Assembly (NCBI GenBank): GCA_934486785.1
Contig: CAKSQK010000005.1
Coordinates: 120,430-184,429 of the forward strand
From: an uncultured Niabella sp.
Lineage (GTDB): Bacteria > Bacteroidota > Bacteroidia > Chitinophagales > Chitinophagaceae
Length of the DNA: 64,000 bases
Direction: 5' to 3'
How positions within the stretch are numbered: the first letter of the stretch is position 1; every line of letters begins with the position of its first letter. The position numbers and the translations under genes were made by a program. The notes beneath the pieces were generated by a model. It did no database searches, had not been told where the DNA came from, and saw nothing but the letters and a program-made list of their open reading frames with translations. This document shows positions 26,020 through 33,118 of the stretch, piece after piece.

Positions 26020-26487
26020 ATGAAAATAAAATCATTCATCCTCACCAGTATATTTTTATTATCAATGTTACACAGCAACGCTCAAAACAACCAACTCAAA
26101 GCTGTATTGAACCACATAGCTTTGTTTGTAACAGACCTGCAAAAAGCGGGGAGTTTTTATAAGGATATAATTGGCCTGGAGCAAATTGATGAGCCTTTTA
26201 AAGTGGGCAAACACATTTGGCTAAAAACAGGTCCGGCCACTTCGCTGCATTTGATCGTTGGCGCACCGGCTAAAAAAGAATATTACAAAAATCACCACAT
26301 TTGTTTCAGCGTTCCCTCACTACAAGAATTTATTGAAAAGCTGGATGCCCATAAAATTTCTTATGAAGATGCTGCCGGCAAAAAGAATAGCATTACCAAC
26401 CGCCCGGATGGTGTACAGCAAATATGGATTCAGGACCCTGACGGGTATTGGATTGAGATGAATAACGATCCTGCTTCATTTAAATAG
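26020..26487 (+). CDS. Secreted VOC-family (glyoxalase-fold) protein
   Basis: A 155-aa protein with a Sec signal peptide (ending SMLHSNAQ) and a single VOC module: LNHIALFVTDLQKAGSFYKD at the start (His as first metal ligand) and WIQDPDGYWIEMNND at the end (Glu as last ligand). Such folds cover glyoxalases, dioxygenases and resistance proteins; two modules or a dimer normally complete the site. Export is unusual for the family but recurs in Bacteroidota. It starts 23 bases after the adaptor gene and its stop overlaps the end of convergent ruvA by eight bases. Confidence 0.85.
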   Translation: MKIKSFILTSIFLLSMLHSNAQNNQLKAVLNHIALFVTDLQKAGSFYKDIIGLEQIDEPFKVGKHIWLKTGPATSLHLIVGAPAKKEYYKNHHICFSVPSLQEFIEKLDAHKISYEDAAGKKNSITNRPDGVQQIWIQDPDGYWIEMNNDPASFK

Positions 26488-27064
26488 CCTTCAACGCTTT
26501 TTTGATCAACGCTTCCAGCTCTATTTCAGGCTCAGCCTGTAAAGATTTTGTAACAGCCTGTTCCGCCACGGAGCGGTTAATACCCAGCGCCTGCAAAGCT
26601 TCCAGCGCATCCTGTTTAATGCTGCTGCCATGCTCAACAGTAACAAGCGTGCCGGCAGCGGTTTGTTTGCCTATCTTGTCTTTAAGTTCCAGTATGGCGC
26701 GCTCGGCAGTTTTTTTGCCAATGCCTTTTATTTTTTCAAGGCTTTTGCTATCGCCTCTTACAATGGCAGCCACAATCTCATCAGGTTTCATGTAAGATAA
26801 GATGAGGCGGGCCGTATTGGCTCCAATGCCTGAAACGCCGATGAGCGCCAGGAAAATATCTTTCTCTTTGATATCGGCAAAGCCATACAAAAGATGTGCA
26901 TCTTCCCTGATCAATAAATGTGTGAACAGCAGGCCTTCTTCCAGCGAAAGTATGGCCGAGTAAGTGTTCAGGCTGATCTGCAATTCGTATCCCATCCCGT
27001 TTACGTCAATAATAACGGTTGACGGGTTTTTGCCTGTAAATTTTCCTTTTATATACGCGATCAT
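26480..27064 (-). CDS. ruvA: Holliday junction helicase subunit RuvA
   Basis: A 194-aa junction-binding protein that loads RuvB. N-terminal OB fold (MIAYIKGKFTGKNPSTVIID), two helix-hairpin-helix motifs (LIGVSGIGANTARLIL and LEKIKGIGKKTAERAIL, about residues 72-130), an acidic linker and domain III (DALEALQALGINRSVAEQAV) that touches RuvB. Length is normal. The ATG at 27064 is used; longer versions intrude on the nucleosidase gene, which ends 19 bases upstream on the same strand. Confidence 0.95.
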   Translation of the reverse strand: MIAYIKGKFTGKNPSTVIIDVNGMGYELQISLNTYSAILSLEEGLLFTHLLIREDAHLLYGFADIKEKDIFLALIGVSGIGANTARLILSYMKPDEIVAAIVRGDSKSLEKIKGIGKKTAERAILELKDKIGKQTAAGTLVTVEHGSSIKQDALEALQALGINRSVAEQAVTKSLQAEPEIELEALIKKALKAI

Positions 27065-27083
27065 ATTTTTTTTAAATGCTTTT

Positions 27084-27665
27084 TTAATGAAATAAAACCC
27101 TGCGCAGCGCTTTTGCGGCATGGTGCACCTGCAGGCTCCAGTCATCAGCAGCGCCGCCATCGGCGCCATCGGAAATATATTTTAAGCAAAGGAAAGGAAT
27201 GTTTTCCTGTTTGGCCACATGGGCCAGCGCAAAGGCTTCCATGTCAACCACGTTGTAAGCAGTGGCATTGTGGTTCATCTCAAAATTATCGCCGGTGCCG
27301 CAAATGCCCTGCGGCAAATCCTTCCATGCAATGCCGTAATCTAAAATAATGGGCGCATTTGAAAAAGGCGTTTCATATAAATGGTATCCCAGGCCACGCA
27401 CATCCATATCGCGCTGTATAAAGCTGGTGCAACAAACAATTTCTCCGCGGCTAAAAACATTGCTGCCGGCAGACCCGGTATTTACGATCAGCTCAGGGCG
27501 GTCTTTGCTTACGGCACGCCCCAGTTCATAAGCGGCATTTACCTTGCCAATGCCTGTAATTAGTTTGCTACAATCTTCAAATTCATCAGCAGCTTCGGCT
27601 GCAAGGGCAAAAACAAACAGCGTTTTTTTTATAGAAAAATCTGTGATTTTAAAAACGTTTTTCAT
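27084..27665 (-). CDS. Nucleosidase, MTA/SAH-nucleosidase-like
   Basis: A 193-aa PNP/UDP-family nucleosidase. The N-terminal KKTLFVFALAAEA, LITGIGKVNAAYEL and VNTGSAGS segments, the RDMDVRGLGYHLYETPF loop, and VVDMEAFALAHVAK followed by KYISDGADGGAADDW (catalytic Asp region) define the family. It hydrolyses the N-glycosidic bond of an adenosine-type nucleoside, most likely 5'-methylthioadenosine or S-adenosylhomocysteine. Because mqnE is nearby, futalosine hydrolase (mqnB) is an alternative; the ISDGADG motif favours the MTA/SAH type. Upstream of ruvA in one unit. Confidence 0.75.
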   Translation of the reverse strand: MKNVFKITDFSIKKTLFVFALAAEAADEFEDCSKLITGIGKVNAAYELGRAVSKDRPELIVNTGSAGSNVFSRGEIVCCTSFIQRDMDVRGLGYHLYETPFSNAPIILDYGIAWKDLPQGICGTGDNFEMNHNATAYNVVDMEAFALAHVAKQENIPFLCLKYISDGADGGAADDWSLQVHHAAKALRRVLFH

Positions 27666-27764
27666 TATTTTGACAATTAATAACCAGGCTGTTTAATATT
27701 TATTTTGGGCGGGAAATTATAAAATCTTGTGATTCAGCGTTTTTTTAATTTAATCCGGAATGAT

Positions 27765-27772
27765 TACATTTG
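27765..27772 (+). promoter_or_regulatory. -7 box (TACATTTG), likely for the LytTR gene
   Basis: Exact TAnnTTTG match with T-rich sequence about 20 bases upstream. If used for the LytTR gene the leader is about 205 bases. Confidence 0.45.
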
Positions 27773-27937
27773 CCGCAGCCAGTGTAGATTACCAGAATGG
27801 TAAATGCTTTTGAGTTCTACAACACCAGACCGGCTTTGTATTGCTTGACAACTAAAATTTAGTATAACCATAAACTGATTATAAAACGAAGCATGATAAT
27901 CTCTTTTTTAATTTGAGAGTGTGTATTGCAAAGTTTC

Positions 27938-27957
27938 CTGTCTGTCGGCAGGCAGGC
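27938..27957. repeat. Imperfect palindrome CCTGTCTGTCGGCAGGCAGG
   Basis: Twenty-base near-perfect palindrome (two G-U-type mismatches), 28 bases before the LytTR start, in its presumed leader. Confidence 0.6.
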
Positions 27958-27984
27958 ATCCGGCATTAAAAAATAAAAATACCG

Positions 27985-28761
27985 ATGAAATACAAACTGA
28001 TTATTGCTGATGAAAATAAGTCATCGCGGGATTTGCTTAAATTTAAAGTAGATAGTGTGGCAAACGGGCATTTTGAAGTTCTTGCCACTTATGGAAATAT
28101 AGAGCAGGCAATTGGCGCTATTTTTATTCACGAGCCGGATATTTTATTGCTTGACCTGAAAATTTTAAGCGACAATCATTTTGGGATTATAGAAAAGATC
28201 ATCAATCAAAATGTAAACAAAATAAAGATCATCATCATTGCCAGTGAAAACCAGCTACAATCCATACAAAAATCGGTGGAGCTGGGTATTGCCGGAATGC
28301 TCATCAGGCCGGTAAATACCGATGATCTGAAGAAAATATTCAACCGCCTTGCCGTGCAGTTGAATGATGAAAATGCACACAGGAAGCATACTGACCACTT
28401 TATCACATTCCGTTATAATCATTCCAAGCTGTTTGTAAAGCAGAACGACATCATATTTATTGAATCGAACAGGAACGTGTGTAATGTAACGTTCAATGAT
28501 GGTATTACCAAGCTGATCAATGAAAATATTACCTCTATATCCAACAGGTTATCGCTAAAAAGTTTAGTGCGCATTGACAAGAGCACGATCATCAATATGG
28601 CAAATATTACCTACGTGGATGGAAGCGAATACAATAAGTCCTGCAGGCTAAGCCTGGCCAATGGCAAAGAACTTACCAAAAGCTTAAGTAAAATTGCCAT
28701 TCAAAGGTTGTACAAAAACGGAATGGAAACGTATGAAAGTTCAGGACAAAACGTTAAATAA
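27985..28761 (+). CDS. LytTR-family response regulator
   Basis: A 258-aa regulator with an N-terminal receiver domain (about 1-125) and a C-terminal LytTR DNA-binding domain (about 140-245: FVKQNDIIFIESNRNVCNVT, then LVRIDKSTIINMANITYVDG). The phospho-acceptor is Asp57 in DILLLDLKI; Ser87 occupies the switch position in IASEN. The lysine normally conserved before the receiver proline is Arg108 (LIRPVN). No histidine kinase gene is adjacent. It lies 150 bases upstream of the collagen-like lipoprotein gene on the same strand, so it could control that surface locus; this is inference. Confidence 0.88.
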   Translation: MKYKLIIADENKSSRDLLKFKVDSVANGHFEVLATYGNIEQAIGAIFIHEPDILLLDLKILSDNHFGIIEKIINQNVNKIKIIIIASENQLQSIQKSVELGIAGMLIRPVNTDDLKKIFNRLAVQLNDENAHRKHTDHFITFRYNHSKLFVKQNDIIFIESNRNVCNVTFNDGITKLINENITSISNRLSLKSLVRIDKSTIINMANITYVDGSEYNKSCRLSLANGKELTKSLSKIAIQRLYKNGMETYESSGQNVK

Positions 28762-28913
28762 TTTTCATTTGTCCTTATTTTAACATTTTATGTCCTGTTT
28801 AGTTAAAAATTATAAAAATCAGTTGTAATCTTGTATCATTATTAAATCGATAAAAAATAACCTGCGGAAGCCGAAAAGCAGAATCAAAGAGTAGGCATTA
28901 AACATTAGACTTT

Positions 28914-31352
28914 ATGAGACGATTATTTTTCTCCGCCCTAATTCTAAGTTCGCTGATGGTGGGCTTGAATTCATGTGACAAAGAGGCTGGTCCTACTGGT
29001 CCTCAAGGTCCTGCCGGTCCTACTGGCGCTCCCGGTGCTGCCGGCGCTCCCGGTGCAACTGGCGCCAAAGGTGCTGACGGAACCCGTATTTGGAGTGGTG
29101 CTGGCGTACCTCCCGGCGCAACTGGTGCTATTAATGATTTTTACCTTGACACTCAAACCGGTATTCTGTACGGTCCAAAAACTTCTGCATCTGCATGGCC
29201 TTCTTCAGGTGTATCATTGAAAGGTGCTAACGGTGCAACTGGCGCTACTGGTGCTACTGGTGCTACTGGTGCTACTGGCGCAACTGGTGCTCCCGGCGCT
29301 ACTGGTGCAACTGGTGCAACTGGTGCAACTGGCGCTCCCGGTGCGAATGGTACTAACTTTTTAGCTGGTGCTGGTATGCCTGCTAATACCTTAGGTGCTA
29401 ATGGTGATTTTTATTTTAACACTACTACATCTACACTGTACGGTCCTAAAGCGGCTGGTGCATGGCCAACAGCAGGTGCCGATATTGGCGTAACTAAAAC
29501 TCCAAGATCTTTCTTCCTTGACATCTCTTTAGATGGTAAAGTGAGAGTTGGTGAAGCAGTGAAAACTTTCCATGATACCACTTTAGTTGTGGATAAATCT
29601 GCTGTTGTTCGTTCTGCTTACAAATTCTTTGATTATGACGTAAAGCAGATCATTGGCAACTATGCAGGCTGGTGGGAAGCTAACGGCAGAGAAATTATGT
29701 TTATTGACGAGCAGCTTGAGCCTTCAAGAAGATATATGATCCCTGCAAGAGTTGGTGATCTGGCAAATACTGTAGGTCGTAAGTATATCTACACAAGGGA
29801 TCCGGCCAACCAGGCATTTATCAATGCTATCAGGAATGTAGGTGCAGCCGCTCCTAATAGCTATAACTGGAACACTAATCCATACTGGCACTCTACTCTT
29901 ACTCCAGGAGCTAATAACTCTTCTTCAGCGCCTGTGGGTGGATTGTATCCTCATATCTGGCCTTCGCCTTCTACTGCTGCTGAATTTAGTGGACATCCTT
30001 ATGTAGCAGGTCAAAATCCTCCTACAAATAACGATGTAACAACAGCGGGTGGTTTAAGGTATGGCAGAAGTGCTCCTCAGCTTGATCTGCAAAATGCTCC
30101 ATCAGTTCCAGCTCCGAATCAGGTATTCACAATGTCTCAGGAACTGTATGATTTCTTAACAGCAGATATCAGCAATGGCACTTATAATGCACTTTGTACC
30201 TGGATGTATGCTGAAGCATTCAACTATTCCACAAATAACAGAACCGCTGTTGTTGGTGACTATGTAAGTTTCTATCCTAACTGGAAGAAAGCCGGCCGTA
30301 CTGAAACTGGCGATAACTGGGATTATACTCTGAAAAAACAAATCAACCTGAATACAGGTATGATCAGGATCGGTACCGGAAGCTGGGCTGCTCTTAATGA
30401 TGATTTAACAGCTCTTGGTAAAGCATGGACGTATGCAAGGGATTCTGCAAGCGTAGATTTCTCTTTCACTTATCCTTCACCTACAGGTTACAATCCCTGG
30501 GCTACAGGCACAAATAGCATTGGAACACTTACCTTAATGTCAAGTACTGGTAACAGTATAGATCATACTTTAGCAGGTAATTATTATCCTACACATAATG
30601 CGCGTCCGATTAATTCAACATTCAATTCCTATGTTGATCCCTGGAGCACTGGTACAAGCTCTACGGTAAAAACAACTCCAACTCCTCTTGGTGCATCCAA
30701 TGTGAACTCAGCTCCTGGCTACATTCCGGTACAGAATTTTTACAATACCTGGATTTCATTAAATAACGTAGGCGCTTTGGTTGTCACTCCTAACCCTTCA
30801 GGTGGCCCAGGTGCAGGTTTTGGTAGCGGTCCTGTTAATGATTATGGAAGGAATAATGCTGATGGCGGTGCTTACGAATTAACACCTCCTACTTACACCT
30901 TTGGCAACTGGTCGCATATCAATGGTAAGATTGGTTATACAACTACGCATCCTATATATGGTGTAACCACTGTACCTGCTCCTTCAGTTGATGCCAATTA
31001 TCCCTGGGGTGGTATCGTTATTCGCAATGGTATTATTTATGTGAACTATCACATATTTAATGGTGGTAGCCAAAGTAGAGCGGCTACTGTGTTCCAAAAC
31101 ACGCCATTCGTAACTTATACTCCAGGAACTGGTTATACATCAATATTCCCTAAAGGTTACTTCAGCAATAGCTGGACTGACAATAGCTACACTGCAGGTC
31201 CATGGCCGGCAAATCAGAACAAAGCTTGTCAGGGCGCTTATTACGAAGGTAACTTTATACCTTTCGTTCCAGAAAGAAATGATGTATTGATCAAGCTGAA
31301 AATTCAAACTCAGCCATCAAGCGCTCATACTGGAATCAGAGCTACAAAATAA
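28914..31352 (+). CDS. Collagen-like repeat lipoprotein with large unknown C-terminal region
   Basis: An 812-aa surface lipoprotein. Lipobox LNSC gives Cys21. Residues 26-57 are Gly-X-Y triplets (GPTGPQGPAGPTGAPGAAG...), followed by a 34-residue module (GTRIWSGAGVPPGATG ... LYGPK, 56-89). A second collagenous block (104-147) consists mostly of GAT triplets and is followed by a second copy of the module (GTNFLAGAGMPANTLG ... LYGPK, 146-179). From about residue 195 comes a 600-residue region rich in Asn, Thr, Tyr and Trp with no motif I recognise. Threonine-bearing triplets suggest glycosylation. Strong terminator follows. Likely a cell-surface adhesive or structural protein; that is inference from the collagen-like layout. 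Confidence 0.85.
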   Translation: MRRLFFSALILSSLMVGLNSCDKEAGPTGPQGPAGPTGAPGAAGAPGATGAKGADGTRIWSGAGVPPGATGAINDFYLDTQTGILYGPKTSASAWPSSGVSLKGANGATGATGATGATGATGATGAPGATGATGATGATGAPGANGTNFLAGAGMPANTLGANGDFYFNTTTSTLYGPKAAGAWPTAGADIGVTKTPRSFFLDISLDGKVRVGEAVKTFHDTTLVVDKSAVVRSAYKFFDYDVKQIIGNYAGWWEANGREIMFIDEQLEPSRRYMIPARVGDLANTVGRKYIYTRDPANQAFINAIRNVGAAAPNSYNWNTNPYWHSTLTPGANNSSSAPVGGLYPHIWPSPSTAAEFSGHPYVAGQNPPTNNDVTTAGGLRYGRSAPQLDLQNAPSVPAPNQVFTMSQELYDFLTADISNGTYNALCTWMYAEAFNYSTNNRTAVVGDYVSFYPNWKKAGRTETGDNWDYTLKKQINLNTGMIRIGTGSWAALNDDLTALGKAWTYARDSASVDFSFTYPSPTGYNPWATGTNSIGTLTLMSSTGNSIDHTLAGNYYPTHNARPINSTFNSYVDPWSTGTSSTVKTTPTPLGASNVNSAPGYIPVQNFYNTWISLNNVGALVVTPNPSGGPGAGFGSGPVNDYGRNNADGGAYELTPPTYTFGNWSHINGKIGYTTTHPIYGVTTVPAPSVDANYPWGGIVIRNGIIYVNYHIFNGGSQSRAATVFQNTPFVTYTPGTGYTSIFPKGYFSNSWTDNSYTAGPWPANQNKACQGAYYEGNFIPFVPERNDVLIKLKIQTQPSSAHTGIRATK
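29223..29354 (+). repeat. 9-base tandem repeats (GGTGCTACT type) in the collagen-like gene
   Basis: In-register 9-base units encoding Gly-Ala-Thr, varying at third positions (GGTGCTACT, GGTGCAACT, GGCGCAACT). Loss or gain of units would keep the frame and change the stalk length. Confidence 0.9.
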
Positions 31353-31387
31353 TCTTGTATAGATATATTTAATCTATCTCAGATTTT

Positions 31388-31419
31388 AAAAAAGACCGGA
31401 ATTTTTTCCGGTCTTTTTT
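31388..31419 (+). terminator. Strong terminator after the collagen-like gene
   Basis: Perfect 14-base stem (AAAAAAGACCGGAA and its complement) with a TTTT loop and a T-run; its AT outer arms also make it effective on the opposite strand. Confidence 0.92.
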
Positions 31420-31452
31420 AAATTTCAAACTACCTCAACTTTTGAAAAACGA

Positions 31453-31905
31453 ATGAAAAAGATATTAATACCCGGGTTAATGGCCATTGTACTTTACTGC
31501 GTGGCATGTAACAACACTAATTCCACCTTTACGGAATATATAAAAAGTTATTCTAAGGATACAGTGTTATCAGCCGATGATGTCACAACAATAGAATGGA
31601 AGTCTGCCAGGCTGGATTTGGGTAAATCAAAACGTGGACCTGATATTGATATGGAATTTCAATTTAAAAATACAGGTAAGAAACCTCTTGTGATTGATTC
31701 GGCATTTGTAGCCTGTGGTTGTACGGAGTTTAGCCTTCCTGAACAACCTGTAATGCCCGGTAAAAGAGGCATTATAAAGGCAAGGTATATTAGTAAAGAT
31801 CAGCCACTGGCACATAACATAAAAGAAATATACCTTAGGGCCAATACCAGCAACTCAGCGTATCATACACTTGCTTTTAAAATAGAACTTACGGAGGATG
31901 AATAA
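31453..31905 (+). CDS. DUF1573 lipoprotein
   Basis: A 150-aa lipoprotein: lipobox CVAC with Cys19, then a single ASPM/immunoglobulin-like DUF1573 domain (about 45-145) with MEFQFKNTGKKPLVIDS and the hallmark VACGCTEF, followed by PVMPGKRGIIKARYIS. DUF1573 proteins are common in Bacteroidota envelopes; their function is not fixed. The gene stands just after the strong terminator of the collagen-like gene, with no obvious -7 consensus in between, so its promoter is unclear. Confidence 0.85.
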   Translation: MKKILIPGLMAIVLYCVACNNTNSTFTEYIKSYSKDTVLSADDVTTIEWKSARLDLGKSKRGPDIDMEFQFKNTGKKPLVIDSAFVACGCTEFSLPEQPVMPGKRGIIKARYISKDQPLAHNIKEIYLRANTSNSAYHTLAFKIELTEDE

Positions 31906-32024
31906 TAGTAAGTATCGAAAAGATCAGCAATAACAAACTGTTTGTTAAAAGTGAAAAATTTCAATAATAGATAAATGTAACGTTGAGCAATAAGTTATAT
32001 TTGCAATCTTAAAAATCAAACAAT

Positions 32025-32522
32025 ATGAGAAATAGTTTAAATTTTTGTTATGTTCTGGCTTTGGTTTTTGTTTTGTTTTCCTGCAAAGCCAATGATGAGA
32101 AACCATCATCAACAGTAGAAGAAGATGCTGCAATTCAGGAAATGATGGACATGGAAAGGTCTAAAAAACAGGAATTGTCTGAGTCTGATCTGAGAGTGAT
32201 TAAAGCTTATGAGGAAGATAAAACAACAATCACGACAAATGATATTGATTTAAAAGATACGACTTACACAGCCCGTTTAAAAAAGTTGTATGTTAATGAT
32301 AATAGTGAGCGCATGGCAGTTGTATATGGTTTAAAAAGACCAGGAAGAATGGGAATGGCGCTTGTGCAAAAGGAGGGCGGACAACCCATAAGTTTGCCTC
32401 AAACCAGCGATGCAGAAACAAGTTCAACATTCAGTGATGGTAAAAATTCATTACAAAATAATGGTGATGTGATCACCTTAAAAATAGACGGCAAAACAGA
32501 AACCTATAATCTGATTAAGTAA
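32025..32522 (+). CDS. Putative lipoprotein of unknown function
   Basis: A 165-aa protein with a lipoprotein signal (FVLFSC, Cys20). The mature part starts with an acidic, helical stretch (VEEDAAIQEMMDMERSKKQ) and continues as a charged, probably beta-rich domain (RLKKLYVNDNSERMAVVYGL). Family not recognised. It precedes a second small lipoprotein gene by 26 bases; both end before one strong terminator, so they form a two-gene unit. Confidence 0.65.
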   Translation: MRNSLNFCYVLALVFVLFSCKANDEKPSSTVEEDAAIQEMMDMERSKKQELSESDLRVIKAYEEDKTTITTNDIDLKDTTYTARLKKLYVNDNSERMAVVYGLKRPGRMGMALVQKEGGQPISLPQTSDAETSSTFSDGKNSLQNNGDVITLKIDGKTETYNLIK

Positions 32523-32548
32523 CCTTTTATTTCTTTTAAGAATTCAAA

Positions 32549-32968
32549 ATGTCAAAGAAATTAATATTCGTTTTGGTGGCGGTTGCCGGAATTTTTCTTT
32601 TCCTTATATCATGCAATAATCGCAAAGAGCAAAACATGTTTTTAGGAAAATGGAATCTGATTTTTTGGAACAACGAGCTTCAGGAAGGAACCTTTGTGTT
32701 TAAAGATTCAGTAGTTTATTTCAATATGAATTTTTCAACAGAAATTGGAAACTATGAAATTAAAAAAGATACCTTAAGAGTGAATAGAACAGGGGGTAGC
32801 ATGACTTACTTAAGTGGATATGATTACTGGATCATCGAAAAAGTAGATAGTATTTTCTTTAAGTTAGTAAGTGATGAGGGCAATGTTGTTACAGCATTCA
32901 GAAAAAGTAAGTTTCAGGAATTGCAAAACTCTGAGAAAGCATTGGATACTGTAGTAATACAACTTTAA
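32549..32968 (+). CDS. Putative lipocalin-like lipoprotein
   Basis: A 139-aa lipoprotein with hydrophobic signal and lipobox LISC (Cys22). The mature domain opens FLGKWNLIFWNNELQEGTF, the GxW start typical of lipocalin-like lipoproteins, and continues with alternating strands (YEIKKDTLRVNRTGG, YWIIEKVDSIFFKLV). This suggests a small beta barrel that could bind a hydrophobic ligand, but the similarity is structural guesswork. Second gene of a two-gene unit; a perfect hairpin terminator follows. Confidence 0.6.
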   Translation: MSKKLIFVLVAVAGIFLFLISCNNRKEQNMFLGKWNLIFWNNELQEGTFVFKDSVVYFNMNFSTEIGNYEIKKDTLRVNRTGGSMTYLSGYDYWIIEKVDSIFFKLVSDEGNVVTAFRKSKFQELQNSEKALDTVVIQL

Positions 32969-32996
32969 AAGTACACATCTATAAAAGTAATTTAAC

Positions 32997-33030
32997 AGGC
33001 AGGGCAAACTCAGTTTGCCCTGCCTTATTT
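32997..33030 (+). terminator. Terminator after the lipoprotein pair
   Basis: Perfect 14-base stem AGGCAGGGCAAACT / AGTTTGCCCTGCCT with a one-base centre, followed by TATTTT. Confidence 0.8.
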
Positions 33031-33118
33031 TAAGCACATCTTAAGGTAGCTCAAATTCTTTCGCAATTATTTTACTTATCTTCACATCAGGTGTATAACT
33101 AACTTTTTAACCTGTTGT

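Larger units (their letters stand above)
27666..27984. other. Intergenic region with promoter and palindrome
   Basis: A 319-base divergent gap between the nucleosidase and LytTR genes. It contains an exact -7 box (27765-27772) and an imperfect palindrome (27938-27957). No ORF with coding character was seen. Confidence 0.6.

Noticed and set aside
27084..27665. Calling the nucleosidase mqnB (futalosine hydrolase)
   Set aside because: Attractive because of mqnE, but the ISDGADG segment and length fit MTA/SAH-type nucleosidases as well or better; left as nucleosidase.
29223..29354. CRISPR-like appearance of the repeat array
   Set aside because: Units are 9 bases, contiguous, without spacers, and in frame with a Gly-X-Y protein.
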